A DNA stretch of 64,000 bases, from assembly GCF_000428945.1 (NCBI RefSeq), contig NZ_AUAX01000015.1, forward strand, positions 186,001 to 250,000. Direction: 5' to 3'. Of this stretch, positions 16,280 through 26,245 are shown one piece after another. The notes beneath the pieces were generated by a model that searched no databases, had not been told where the DNA came from, and saw only the letters and a program-made list of their open reading frames with translations. A program made the position numbers and the translations under genes. The stretch is from Hamadaea tsunoensis DSM 44101 (GTDB lineage Bacteria; Actinomycetota; Actinomycetes; Mycobacteriales; Micromonosporaceae). Each line of letters starts with the position of its first letter. Within the stretch, counting starts at the first letter, position 1.

Positions 16280-19081
16280 ATGCAGTTCCGGCTTTTCGGC
16301 GCCGTCGAGATCCACCACGATCAGGGCACGGTATCCATTCCCCGTGGTCATCAACGCACGCTGCTGGCCGCGCTCCTCCTGCGGGCGGGTTCCACCGTCC
16401 CCGTCGGCGAGCTGTGCGACCTGATCTGGGCCTCCGCGCCGCCGGCCGACCCCGGGGCCGCGCTGCACCTGCTCGTTCTGCGTCTGCGCCGCCGGCTTCC
16501 CATCGCGACGTCGGCGCGTATCGTCACCCGCTCCCCCGGCTACCTCATAGACCTCGGCGACAACACCGTCGACCTGCTCGACTTCGTACGCCTGGCCGAC
16601 CAGGCCCGTACCGCCGCGGCCGGGCGGTCCTGGGCGAAGGTCGCCGAGCTCGCGCAGTCCGCATTGGAGATGTGGCAGGGCGAGCCGCTCGGCGACGTCG
16701 ACTCCGCCGTTCTCCGGCAACAGCATCAGCACCGCCTCGACGGCGTACGCCTGGACCTGCTGGACCTGCACGCCCAGGCGGAGCTGCACCTGGGGCACCA
16801 CGCGCAGCTGATGGAGCATCTGCGGCAGCTGGTGGGCGATCATCCACTGCGCGAGGCGTTCACCGCATACCTGATGACCGCTTACTATCGCAGCGGACGG
16901 CAGGGGGAGGCGCTGGCGGCGTACCGGGAGACGCGCGACGTCCTCGTCGCCGAGCTCGGCGTGGAACCCGGACCCCAGTTGCAGGACCTGCATCGGCGCA
17001 TCCTCACCGGGGACCCGGGTCTGACCGCGAGCCCGGTGCCGGCCGAACCGCCCCGCGAGGTTCCCCGGCAGCTTCCGGCCGCCATCGCGCATTTCGTCGG
17101 CCGTGGCGACGAGATCCATACGCTCACCGAGCTGGCCGGCCGCGCCGGGCGCGGCGGCGCCGTGGTCATCTCGGCGATCGGCGGGCTCGGCGGCATCGGC
17201 AAGACGGCGCTGGCGGTCGAGGCGGCCCACCGCATGGCCCCGCTCTTCCCCGACGGCCAGCTGTATGTGAACCTGCGCGGATTCGACCCGTCCAGCCCGC
17301 CCCTGGAGGTGACGGCCGTCGTGCGCGGCTTCCTGGAGGCGCTCGACGTGCCGCCCGCCCGCATCCCCGCCGACGTCGACCAGCAGCTGGCGCTCTACCG
17401 CAGCCGCCTGGCCGCGACCCGCACCCTGCTCGTGCTGGACAACGCGCGCGACGCGGACCAGGTGCGGCCGCTGCTGCCCGGCGACGGCGGCTGCCTCGTC
17501 CTGGTCACCAGCCGCCACCGGCTGCCGAGCCTGGTCGCGCTGGACGGCGCCACGCCGCTGCCACTGGACGCCCTCACGCCGCCCGAAGCCCGAGACCTGC
17601 TGGCCCGCCGGCTCGGCGCCGCGCGCCTCGCGGAGCAGCCCGACGCGGTCGCGGACCTGATCGGCCTCTGCGCGGGCATGCCGCTCGCGCTCAACATCAT
17701 CGCCGCCCACGCCGCCCTGCACCCCGACGTCCCGCTGCGCGCCTGGGCCGATCAGCTGCGCGCCGCCCGCAACCGGCTCGACCCGATGACCTCCGGCGCC
17801 GGCCATGCCGACGTGCGTACCGTGCTGTCGTGGTCCTACCGGGCCCTCGACCCCGCGGCCGCCCGAATGTTCCGGCTGCTCGGGCTGCATCCCGGCCCCG
17901 GCGTCACCGCATGGGCCGCGGCCAGCATCGCCATGATCCCCGTCGATCACGCGTACGCGCTCATCGGCTCGCTCAGCGACGCCAACCTGCTCGCCCACCA
18001 GCAGCCGGGCCGCTTCGGGTTCCACGATCTGCTGCACGCGTACGCGATGGAGCGGACGCGTAGCGAGGAACCCGGCACCGAGCGGCAGGCCGCCGTGCGG
18101 CGCATGCTCGACCACTACCTGCACGCGGCGCGCCACGCCGGGCAGCTGCTCTACGGCAGCGACCCGGGCTGGCCGGTCAGCCACCTGCCGGAGCCCGCGC
18201 CGGGCACCGCCGTTCCGATTCCGGAGTCCAACCAGGACGCGGTGGACTGGTTCCGGTCCGAATCCCCGACGATGCTCAACGTCCTGGCCCTCGCCCAGCA
18301 ACACGAGCTCTGGACCGACGTGTGGTGGCTGGCCGCGCTCGTCGGCCGCTATCTGCTACGCGCCGGGCAGTGGGCCGACTGGGCCGCGGTCAGCCAGGCG
18401 GCCCTCGACGCGGCCGTCCGCAGCGGCGACCGGGCCGGCCAGGCGCACGCGTACCGCTGGCTCGGGGAGATCCACCGGTCCGAAGGCGTGCACCCGCCGG
18501 CGCTCGCCCGGCTGCGGCAGGCGCTGGCGTTGTTCGAGGAGCTCGACGAGCGACTCATGGTCGGAACCACCCAGCTCGACATCGCGCTGACCCACGGCGA
18601 ACAGCACGAGAACGCCGAAGCGGTCGAGCTGTCCCGGCAGGCGCTGGCGATCTTCGACCAGATCGGCCACCTGCCCGGGCAGGCGCAGGCGTACAACAGC
18701 ATCGGCTGGTACCTGGCGCTGCTCGGCGACGACGCGGCGGCTCTCGACGCCTGCGAGACCGGTCTGAAGCTGTCCCGGGAGGCCGGCAACCGGCACATCG
18801 AGGCGTCTACACTGGACAGTATCGGCTACCTGCTGCGCGGGCGCGGGGACCACGCCGAGGCGCTGGCCCACTACACCGAGTCGCTGGCGATCCGGCGAGC
18901 CATCGGGCAGTACTTCCTGCAGGCCCACGAGCTGACCGAGATCGGCGAGACGTATCTGGGCCTCGGCGACACCGCGGCCGCCCGGCGGTCGTGGGAGGAG
19001 GCCCTGACCATCCTCGACGACCTGCGGCACCGCGACGCGGCCGGCGTACGCGCCCGGCTGCGGCAGCTTCCACCGGCGTGA
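16280..19081 (+). CDS. AfsR/SARP-family regulator (BTAD, NB-ARC, TPR)
   Basis: The product is 933 aa. The ATG at 16280 follows AGGGAGA. The N-terminus is an OmpR-like winged helix (MQFRLFGAVEI, VGELCDLIWASAPP), followed by a BTAD helical domain to about residue 240 (AYLMTAYYRSGRQGEALAAYRETRDVLVAELGVEPG). An NB-ARC ATPase follows, with P-loop GGIGKTALAVEA near residue 305 and the LLVLDNARDADQ motif. The C-terminal ~300 residues are TPR repeats (AYNSIGWYLALLGDDAAALDACETGL). This is the full AfsR/DnrI-like architecture, an activator that binds DNA through the N-terminus. It is convergent with the first RHS giant. Which genes it controls cannot be read here; the nearby box-bearing genes are candidates only. 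Confidence 0.92.
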   Translation: MQFRLFGAVEIHHDQGTVSIPRGHQRTLLAALLLRAGSTVPVGELCDLIWASAPPADPGAALHLLVLRLRRRLPIATSARIVTRSPGYLIDLGDNTVDLLDFVRLADQARTAAAGRSWAKVAELAQSALEMWQGEPLGDVDSAVLRQQHQHRLDGVRLDLLDLHAQAELHLGHHAQLMEHLRQLVGDHPLREAFTAYLMTAYYRSGRQGEALAAYRETRDVLVAELGVEPGPQLQDLHRRILTGDPGLTASPVPAEPPREVPRQLPAAIAHFVGRGDEIHTLTELAGRAGRGGAVVISAIGGLGGIGKTALAVEAAHRMAPLFPDGQLYVNLRGFDPSSPPLEVTAVVRGFLEALDVPPARIPADVDQQLALYRSRLAATRTLLVLDNARDADQVRPLLPGDGGCLVLVTSRHRLPSLVALDGATPLPLDALTPPEARDLLARRLGAARLAEQPDAVADLIGLCAGMPLALNIIAAHAALHPDVPLRAWADQLRAARNRLDPMTSGAGHADVRTVLSWSYRALDPAAARMFRLLGLHPGPGVTAWAAASIAMIPVDHAYALIGSLSDANLLAHQQPGRFGFHDLLHAYAMERTRSEEPGTERQAAVRRMLDHYLHAARHAGQLLYGSDPGWPVSHLPEPAPGTAVPIPESNQDAVDWFRSESPTMLNVLALAQQHELWTDVWWLAALVGRYLLRAGQWADWAAVSQAALDAAVRSGDRAGQAHAYRWLGEIHRSEGVHPPALARLRQALALFEELDERLMVGTTQLDIALTHGEQHENAEAVELSRQALAIFDQIGHLPGQAQAYNSIGWYLALLGDDAAALDACETGLKLSREAGNRHIEASTLDSIGYLLRGRGDHAEALAHYTESLAIRRAIGQYFLQAHELTEIGETYLGLGDTAAARRSWEEALTILDDLRHRDAAGVRARLRQLPPA

Positions 19082-19088
19082 ACGGCGA

Positions 19089-19117
19089 GGGGGTGCCTCG
19101 TCGGACGAGGCACCCCC
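19089..19117. terminator. Bidirectional terminator between the SARP and RHS genes
   Basis: A perfect 12-bp stem (GGGGGTGCCTCG at 19089-19100 with 19106-19117) has a 5-nt loop. It lies in the 49-bp gap between the convergent stops at 19081 and 19131. Confidence 0.85.
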
Positions 19118-19130
19118 GGTTCGTTGCATG

Positions 19131-22100
19131 TCAGTCCAGCATCTTCATCATCTTCCCGCCGCCCCTGAGGGCCTTCTGCGCCTTCTTGGCCGCCTGGGCC
19201 ATCCGCCACGCCTGCACCAGGATCGGAATCGTGCCCAGCAGGGAGTCGGCTGTGCCGAGAACGGTCGACACCGTGTGCACCCACGGGGCATGGACGTTCT
19301 TGGTCATCGCGGTGAAGATCTTGTTGACCTGGCCGACTTCGCTCTTGAAGCGCTCGAACTTCTCACCCAGCTTGCCCGCGGCGAGATCCTCGCCCTTCTT
19401 CTTGGCGGCCGCGATGGCATCCGCCAGTTGTTTCAGGTTGGTCGTGTTGTAATCGGTCGGCACGTGCGCCGGATCGCCCGGCGACTTGGGCTTGTAGCCG
19501 CCGGACGCGGGATCGAGGGCGGCCGGGTCGTCGAACTTCTTGCCGAGCTTGGCGACGTCGTCGGCGTCCTTGGCGTACTTGAGCGCCTTGGCCGCCCGGG
19601 CGGCGTCCGCCACGCCCGACACGATCTTCCCGCCGGGGACGACGTTCAGGGCCGTCCAGGCGCAGCCCTCCAGGTCGCCGTCGCGTACGCAGTGGACGGC
19701 GTCCTCCAGCCCCGACAGCTTGTAGATGAGCGTGAACGGTCCGCCGCAGTCGTCGGTGCACGGCCCGTACTTGTCCGGGTCCTCGGCCGGTGAGGGCGCC
19801 GGCGGTACGGGCGTCGGCTGCGGCGGCGGAGCCGTATGCGGACCGTCCGCCGTGGACGTCGGCACGGGCGGCACCACCGGATCGTTGGGATCCAGTCCGC
19901 TGGGGTCCGACCGGCTGACCGGATCGTTGGCGGCGTAGGCGTACCCGCCCATCAGCTGCGGATCCGCGGCCTGGAACTCGGGATCCGCGGACAGGAACCG
20001 TCCGGTGCCCGCGTCGTAGGTACGCGCGCCGACGGTGGTCAGGCCGGTGGCGACGTCGGTGGGGTCGCCGAGGAACGTGTGGTCGTCCACCCACGTGGCC
20101 GCTTTGTTGCCGCGCGGATCGCCGAAGGGCTTGAAGTACCGGCGACCCGTGACATGACCGGTGGCGGCGTCCAGCGTGGTGCCGGCGGTGCCCTGCTCGT
20201 TGGTGAGCTCGTAGCTCTCCGCGCCGGTGCTGGACACCACGATGGTCGGCGCGCCCGGGTAGGTGTAGTAGCGCGTGCCCGTCGTGGTGGTCCCGGTCAG
20301 GTGCAGCTCCGTGTTGCCCAGGTAGAGCGTCACCGTGCCGGAGGTCGTCCCGGTCGTGTAGTCGCGGCGGATCAGCGTGGCGCCGTTCGCGTCGTAGACG
20401 AACGAGGCCGTCTTACCGGTGACGGCGTCGGCGACGCTCGCCAGGCGGCCCTCGGCGTCCCAGCTCAGGGTCTGGTTGGCGGCGGGTGCCGCACCGCTGG
20501 CGACCTTGCGGCTGACCGTGTTGCCGGCCGCGTCGTAGCCGAACGTGTCGGTGCCGCTCGCGCCGCCGGTGGCGGTGACGCTGGCCAGCAGGTGCGGCCC
20601 GATGCCCGTCCCGGTGTTCACGCTGCCTGCGGCCGGATGGGCCGAGGTACGCGTGACATCCTTCGCGGTGTTGCCGGCCGGATCGTGGTCGACCAGGGTC
20701 GACCGGTTGCCGGCCGGTGCGTCGGTCCCCGCGTACGCGTAGGACTGCCAGTACGGAGCCGGTCCGCCGACGTGCCCGGCCGGCGACGTGTTGGCGCACG
20801 ACCCCAGTCCGCCCGGCTGGGCGGTGGGGGCGTTGAGGTTGGTGGTCGCCGACGGGGTCTGGTCGCCGGTGTCCGACCAGGCACCGGTCAGCCGCAGCGC
20901 GTAGTCGTAGGCGTAGCACTGCACGTCGCGGGTGTACGACCCCGGGTTGTAGGAGCCCGAGACCGTGTAGTTCTGCAGGGTGGCCGCCGAGGTGAGCAGG
21001 CCCGCGGCGTTGTAGGTGTAGCTGGTGTAGTCCACCGAGTACGTGTTCAGCTGCGCGGGGTTGGCCGCGCTCTGCCCCGCGGTGGCGTCCACGAACGTGT
21101 TCGTGACCCGGCCGGTCGCCGCGTCGTAGACGTTCTGGCCGACCACCTGGAACGGGTAGTCGCCGAGGGTGCGCGACTGGATCCGGCCGTACGGGTCGTA
21201 GACGGTGTCGACGACGTAGTCCGCGTTGCCGCCGGTCGCCAGCAGCAGCCCGTTGACGTTGTAGGAGTTGTACACCGTCTCGGCGGGCAGGCCCCCGGCC
21301 GCGGGCAGGTCCGTGCGGTCCAGCAGGCCCACGGTGGGCGTGTAGTAGTTCGTCGACGTGTAGGTGCCCGCCAGCGCGCCCTCGGTGCCGGGAATGGTGA
21401 CCGAGGAACCCAGCGGCCGCATGCCGGCGTCGTAGCCGGTCACCGCCGAGACGTACTGGGCGGATCCGGCGTAGCGGGTGGCGGAGGCCGGCAAGCCGTA
21501 GGTCGTCTTGCCGTCCGAGCCGGGCGCGGTGTCGTAGGTCCAGCCCGCCACCTGCTTGGCCGGGTCCGGAGTGGACGACCACGGGGCCTTGTACGCCCCG
21601 GTCTTGCGGTCCAGCTGGTCGTAACTGTAGGAGACGACCTGGCCGCGGCCGTCGGTGAGCTGCCGCATGCGGCCGGCGTCGTCGAACACCGCGGTGGTCG
21701 TGCCGGTGTCGGGGTCCGTCCGGGTGACCGTTCTTCCCAGCAGATCACCGGTGGCCGTGGTCCAGGTGTTGCGGCCCGTGGCGTCCGTGACGGTCTTCGT
21801 CGTCCCGGTCGGCGTGTACTGCAGGCCGTAGCCGGTCACGTCGGCGTCGGCCCGGTTGCCCGTCGCCGTCGCGGTGCGGTAGGTCCACAGTTCCGTGGTG
21901 CGTCCGCGCACATCGGTGACCGTGCTGGTGGCCACGCCGCCGGTCGGCGCCGTCATGTCCACCCGGTCGGCCCCCGGGTACGCGTACTTGGTGATCATGC
22001 CGGGTACCGCCTGGGCCAGGCTGTACTGGGCGATGGTGAGCGTGCGCGACAGCCCGTCGAACGTGGCGGCGGACTGGGACGGCAACGCGTCGCCGTAGTT

Positions 22101-25100
22101 GACGAAGCTTCCGGACGGGGCCGTCGACCGGTCGTCATGCGCGTTCGCGGTACGCCACGGCCGGCCCAGCGAGTCGAACTCCGCCTGGGCGGAGACCTGG
22201 CCCGTCGATCCGTCCAGCGGAGTGGACTGTGTCTGCACCTGGTCGCCGAAGCCGTCCAGGATGGTGTAGGACGCCGCGTAGGTGCCGTTGTCCCGCAACG
22301 TCTGCGTCGAGGTGAAGGGGTTCCGCAGCGTCCCGCGGGCCCCCAGCGCCGCGCCGTAGAGCCCGTAGGAGAACACGGCGTTCGGCGTACCCGGGTTGCC
22401 CGCCATCGGATGGTCGGGCGCCCATGCCTTGACGATCCGGCCCAGCCCGTCGAAGACCGAGTCGGTACGCCGTCCGTTGGCGTCGCTCGTCCACAGGGTG
22501 ACTCCCCTGCCCCGGTCGATGGTGACGCTCGACCGCCAGCCCTTCGCGTTGGTGGTCGTCACCTGGCTGGGCAGAAGTCCGCTCGCCGGGCCGTAGTCGG
22601 TGGCGGTCGTGTCGGCGTTGGCGTCGGCGGTCCAGCCCGCCCGGCCGTAGCCGTCGTAGCCGCCCGCGGTGGACAGCGTCGTCCACGACGCGTTGAAGGC
22701 GGCGGCCGCCTGGTGGCCGGTCACGTCACCGACCGTCATCGAGCCCTGCGGCCGGCCGTCATAGAGGGTCTGGGTCTGCGACACCGTGGTGGTCGCGGTC
22801 TCCGACGTGGTGGTGCAGGTACGCCCGGCCGGGACGGTGGACACGATCGTCGTGTACGGGTACGCCGTCCACTGCGCGGTGTCCACATTGGCGGTGTTGC
22901 CCGCGTACCCGGTGAAGGTGCACAGCTCCGCGACGGTGCCGTCGCCCTTGTCGTCGGTCAGGATCCGGCGTCCGTTACCGCCGGCTCCGCCCGAGCCGGT
23001 GAAGGTCGGCAGCGAGTTGTCATAGGTGTAGTCGGTCTCCGAGCGGCGCGGGCTGCTCGACGTCGACACCTGCTCGTAGCCGATCACCTTCGCGGTCTCG
23101 CTGAAGTGGGCCCGCTGGGCCGGCAGCCCCGCGGAGCGCACGTGCGCGGCGGTGACGATGGTGACCGGGTCGACCGGCACGCTGATCACATCGTGGACCG
23201 GAGTGCTCGACGTCTCGGTGGCGAAGGTCTGAGCCTCCAGGATGTCGCCGGCCAGGGCGTTGTCGTCGCGGTAGGTGCCGCCGTGCGTGTCGGTGACGTT
23301 CACCGCCACGCTCGGGTCCTGGTCCATGCCCCGGAAGTAGCTGGTCAGAGTCTTCGTGTTGTGCCCGGGCGATTCGGTGCCCGAGATCGTCTGCACCTGC
23401 CCGAAGCCGCGGAACTGGTCCACCGTGCGGTACTTGGGATCCGCCTGCTCCGAGTCGTTGGTGTGCCACGCCGGCGCGCCGATGTACGTGTACGCGGTGG
23501 TCTTGTCCACCGAGTACGCGTACCCGCCCGGCCGGGTCGTGTCGGCCACGCTCACACCGGTCACCACGTACTTGTTGAACCAGTCGAGCGTCATCGAGCC
23601 CTGGTAGCTGAAGTACTCGGGATAGCACAGCGTCGCGTTGGCCGTCGTCGCCGGAGGCGCCGTCGTCCCGCAGGACAGGTTCGGCTGCCCGTACGCGATC
23701 GACACGTCGCCGCCGAGCTCGTCGGTGATCTCGGCCAGACGGAACCGGTAGAACCGTGAGGCCGGCGCGACGCTGGACACCGCCGCCCGGTTCGGCAGCG
23801 CCCCGGTGTAGCCCAGGTGGACCGGCGGGGCGTCCGTGCCGACCGTCGTGCCGTCGCTGTTGGTGACGAAGCCGCGGTGGTCGATCTGCTCCAGTCGCAG
23901 CTGCGCCCGGTTACCCGTCGTGGACGCGTCCTGCGGCGGCGGGAAGGCCTGGGTCAGCTGATAGGAGTCGACCGCCAGGTAGCCCGCCGGGGTCCCGGAC
24001 GGCTGCGCGGTCTTCGGTGTGCCGCCGCTGTTGACCACCGTACGCACACCGGTCAGGCGTACCGTCGCATAGAAGGTCGGCGCGTAGACGGTGCAATTGG
24101 TGGAGCCGGCGTCGCAGTGCTGGTCGTAGGGAACGTCGGGGAAGACACTGGCATTGGCCTTCGTGATGCCGGTCGTGGCGATGCCCGTGGCGATCGTGAT
24201 CGGCGCGGTCGGACAGCCTGAGGCGCCCGCGAGGCAGCGCGGCGCGTGGTCGAACAGCACCATGTCGGCCGGTTTCGCCGAGGCCGCACGGCCGTTCGCG
24301 CACCCGGATCCGACGATGTCACAGGTCTGCCAGCCGTAGTCGATCTCGGTGACGAAGCCGGAGCGGGTGAACTCGGTCACCGCCGCGCCATGCTGGTAGA
24401 AGTCCTCCTCCCGCGCGTAGCCGTACCGGATGACGTTCCCATGTGGATCGATCACGTAGTCGAGATTCCAGCGCCACGCCCGCCGGCAGCCGGTGGCCGC
24501 CTCGGACCCGGTCGGGTCGTTGCAGGTCGTCCCGGAGCCCGTGCCGAAGACCGGTACGGACCATGTCGAGTAGGTCGGCGCGTCCGCGCCGGTGCCGCCG
24601 AACGCGGTCGGCAGCCGGTTGGCGCCGTAGAGGTACACCGTCCCGTCGGTGGTGGTCAGCTTCCAGTACGCCTGGTCATTGGTGTTGTTGGAGCCGCCGG
24701 CCGTCCCGTGCAGCAGCTGGATCCGGGAGCCGTCGTCCTGCTGGAGCCGCCACTTCGTGGTGTCCGCGTCGTCGCGTACCAGGGCACCGGCCCGGGAGCC
24801 GCCGCCCATCGAGGCGTTGACGGTCCCCACGCACAGGTCCCCGGTCGCCGCCCAGGCACTGGGGTTCACCCGCGAGCAGGGTTCGTAGGTCGTCTCGATG
24901 AACGCGCCCGCCCCGGTCAGGTCCCAGCCCTCGCCGACGCCGGACGGCTGCGCGTTCGTCACGGTGGTCCGGCCGTCCACCGAGCCCGAGTCGTAGCTCA
25001 GCCCCAGCGACGGTGCCACCCCGCCCAGGGCCGGTGGCGTGTCCAGCGGGTACCCGTAGTCGAACGATCCGGTACTGCCCGACGTCGACCAGAAGTCGCT

Positions 25101-25916
25101 GTCCTTGAGCGGCGTCGCCGTGTAGGACCCGTTGGCGCCGCCGGCGCCCGTCGTCGCGGCCACCACGAACGTCGATGCGGTGCCGGCCGCCAGGCTCGTG
25201 GAGGACGGGAAGCGGACGGTCGCCGTCAGCCGCCGGCCGGCCCGGTCGTTCGTGAACGGGATCGGGGTCTGCACCCGGCAGGCCGCCCGCTCCGGCGTCG
25301 TCACAGCACATGCGGGCAGCGCGACCAGCCGCAGCCGGTCGGTATAGCCACCGCCGAACGCGCCCGCGAACGATCCGTAGTCCAGCGACATCGCCACCGA
25401 TCCGGTCGCGGTCGCGTCGTCGGACCGCGCCAGCTCCACCATCACCCCGGCTACACCGGCGGCCAGCGCCCGGTCGTGGGAGGCGACGGCGACCCGGACC
25501 CGCGATACGCCACCGGCGCCCGCGGACGGCGCGGTCAGGCGTACCGGGCCCGTGCCCGCGGCCAACGACCGGTCGGCCGCGCCGTCCGACGCCGTCACGC
25601 CTGCCCTGGCGGAAGCGCTCAGGTCGATCTGCGCCTCGGAAGGCGCCGGCCACGTCACGGTGGCGGGCGTCTCGGACACCGTCGCTCGGTCGTGCGGCAG
25701 TGAGCCCTTCACCGCACCGATCGGCGGCGTGGACACCGGCGGTATCAACACCCGGGGCCGCCAGATCTTCTGCGCGTGCGGCCTGCCGCCCCTGCCAGCA
25801 GCCTCTGCCGCCGACGCGGGCACGCCCGGTGGGCTCACGATCATCGGCGCGATCAGCGCCAGGACTAAACCAGCGGTCAGCCACACGCGGCGTGGCTTCC
25901 TCGGCCCGGATGACAT
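19131..25916 (-). CDS. RHS/YD-repeat giant 1 with pretoxin-like C-terminal tip
   Basis: The product is 2261 aa. The ATG at 25916 (MSSGPRKPRRVW) follows GGGGAGG. A signal peptide precedes a SpvB/TcB-like N-terminal domain (PALGGVAPSLGLSYDSGS, GEGWDLTG). Dozens of YD repeats then form the RHS shell (YDAAGNTVSR, SFVYDANG). The RHS core closes with GARTYDAGTGRFLSADPEF and the DPSGLDP boundary. The remaining ~255 residues are the variable tip: a Pro-rich linker, a pretoxin-like patch (HCVRDGDLEGCAWTALNVVPGGKI), then a Lys/Ala-rich helical end with a hydrophobic stretch (VSTVLGTADSLLGTIPILVQ) and a basic terminus. The tip is not one I recognise. No immunity-type gene follows it. Confidence 0.9.
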   Translation of the reverse strand: MSSGPRKPRRVWLTAGLVLALIAPMIVSPPGVPASAAEAAGRGGRPHAQKIWRPRVLIPPVSTPPIGAVKGSLPHDRATVSETPATVTWPAPSEAQIDLSASARAGVTASDGAADRSLAAGTGPVRLTAPSAGAGGVSRVRVAVASHDRALAAGVAGVMVELARSDDATATGSVAMSLDYGSFAGAFGGGYTDRLRLVALPACAVTTPERAACRVQTPIPFTNDRAGRRLTATVRFPSSTSLAAGTASTFVVAATTGAGGANGSYTATPLKDSDFWSTSGSTGSFDYGYPLDTPPALGGVAPSLGLSYDSGSVDGRTTVTNAQPSGVGEGWDLTGAGAFIETTYEPCSRVNPSAWAATGDLCVGTVNASMGGGSRAGALVRDDADTTKWRLQQDDGSRIQLLHGTAGGSNNTNDQAYWKLTTTDGTVYLYGANRLPTAFGGTGADAPTYSTWSVPVFGTGSGTTCNDPTGSEAATGCRRAWRWNLDYVIDPHGNVIRYGYAREEDFYQHGAAVTEFTRSGFVTEIDYGWQTCDIVGSGCANGRAASAKPADMVLFDHAPRCLAGASGCPTAPITIATGIATTGITKANASVFPDVPYDQHCDAGSTNCTVYAPTFYATVRLTGVRTVVNSGGTPKTAQPSGTPAGYLAVDSYQLTQAFPPPQDASTTGNRAQLRLEQIDHRGFVTNSDGTTVGTDAPPVHLGYTGALPNRAAVSSVAPASRFYRFRLAEITDELGGDVSIAYGQPNLSCGTTAPPATTANATLCYPEYFSYQGSMTLDWFNKYVVTGVSVADTTRPGGYAYSVDKTTAYTYIGAPAWHTNDSEQADPKYRTVDQFRGFGQVQTISGTESPGHNTKTLTSYFRGMDQDPSVAVNVTDTHGGTYRDDNALAGDILEAQTFATETSSTPVHDVISVPVDPVTIVTAAHVRSAGLPAQRAHFSETAKVIGYEQVSTSSSPRRSETDYTYDNSLPTFTGSGGAGGNGRRILTDDKGDGTVAELCTFTGYAGNTANVDTAQWTAYPYTTIVSTVPAGRTCTTTSETATTTVSQTQTLYDGRPQGSMTVGDVTGHQAAAAFNASWTTLSTAGGYDGYGRAGWTADANADTTATDYGPASGLLPSQVTTTNAKGWRSSVTIDRGRGVTLWTSDANGRRTDSVFDGLGRIVKAWAPDHPMAGNPGTPNAVFSYGLYGAALGARGTLRNPFTSTQTLRDNGTYAASYTILDGFGDQVQTQSTPLDGSTGQVSAQAEFDSLGRPWRTANAHDDRSTAPSGSFVNYGDALPSQSAATFDGLSRTLTIAQYSLAQAVPGMITKYAYPGADRVDMTAPTGGVATSTVTDVRGRTTELWTYRTATATGNRADADVTGYGLQYTPTGTTKTVTDATGRNTWTTATGDLLGRTVTRTDPDTGTTTAVFDDAGRMRQLTDGRGQVVSYSYDQLDRKTGAYKAPWSSTPDPAKQVAGWTYDTAPGSDGKTTYGLPASATRYAGSAQYVSAVTGYDAGMRPLGSSVTIPGTEGALAGTYTSTNYYTPTVGLLDRTDLPAAGGLPAETVYNSYNVNGLLLATGGNADYVVDTVYDPYGRIQSRTLGDYPFQVVGQNVYDAATGRVTNTFVDATAGQSAANPAQLNTYSVDYTSYTYNAAGLLTSAATLQNYTVSGSYNPGSYTRDVQCYAYDYALRLTGAWSDTGDQTPSATTNLNAPTAQPGGLGSCANTSPAGHVGGPAPYWQSYAYAGTDAPAGNRSTLVDHDPAGNTAKDVTRTSAHPAAGSVNTGTGIGPHLLASVTATGGASGTDTFGYDAAGNTVSRKVASGAAPAANQTLSWDAEGRLASVADAVTGKTASFVYDANGATLIRRDYTTGTTSGTVTLYLGNTELHLTGTTTTGTRYYTYPGAPTIVVSSTGAESYELTNEQGTAGTTLDAATGHVTGRRYFKPFGDPRGNKAATWVDDHTFLGDPTDVATGLTTVGARTYDAGTGRFLSADPEFQAADPQLMGGYAYAANDPVSRSDPSGLDPNDPVVPPVPTSTADGPHTAPPPQPTPVPPAPSPAEDPDKYGPCTDDCGGPFTLIYKLSGLEDAVHCVRDGDLEGCAWTALNVVPGGKIVSGVADAARAAKALKYAKDADDVAKLGKKFDDPAALDPASGGYKPKSPGDPAHVPTDYNTTNLKQLADAIAAAKKKGEDLAAGKLGEKFERFKSEVGQVNKIFTAMTKNVHAPWVHTVSTVLGTADSLLGTIPILVQAWRMAQAAKKAQKALRGGGKMMKMLD

Positions 25917-25992
25917 GCTCGACCTCCCCAATGGTGGAACATCGAGCATTTGCGAAACGCCGATGCGCCGGCAAAAGCCGCCCGCCACAATC

Positions 25993-26006
25993 GACTTTCG
26001 TTATGC
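25993..26006 (-). promoter_or_regulatory. ATAACGAAAGTC box, copy D (upstream of RHS giant 1)
   Basis: The minus strand reads GCATAACGAAAGTC, ending 76 bp before the ATG at 25916. It is the copy closest to the consensus. Confidence 0.4.
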
Positions 26007-26073
26007 GCCCCGGCCGCGTCGCGACCGTCCGGCCAGCGGCGATCCGGCGTACCCGCGCCGGGGAATCGCGCCG

Positions 26074-26088
26074 GGATAACGAAAGGCC
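26074..26088 (+). promoter_or_regulatory. ATAACGAAAG box, copy E (upstream of RHS giant 2)
   Basis: The sequence GGATAACGAAAGGCC lies 157 bp before the GTG at 26246, farther than the other copies. It mirrors copy D on the opposite strand. Confidence 0.35.
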
Positions 26089-26245
26089 CACCTCGCTCAT
26101 CCATGTTGCGCGGCGCCTCCACCCATCACCTGGGATGGAGGATCACCGCGCCCGGAGACGTTTCGCCCTTGCCCGAAGCGTCTTCGGGGCGCCGCGTTCG
26201 CGGAGTGAGACTGACGCCTTCGTCTGCGTCTCATGAGATGAGGTT

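Larger units (their letters stand above)
25917..26245. promoter_or_regulatory. Divergent regulatory region between the two RHS giants
   Basis: This 329-bp gap carries two outward-facing copies of the shared ATAACGAAAG box (25993-26006 and 26074-26088), one for each gene. I see no small gene in it. Confidence 0.5.

Noticed and set aside
19836-23759. 1300-codon plus-strand open frame opposite RHS giant 1
   Set aside because: It is composed almost entirely of Arg/Gly/Val/Ala with no domain pattern. The opposite strand carries YD repeats.
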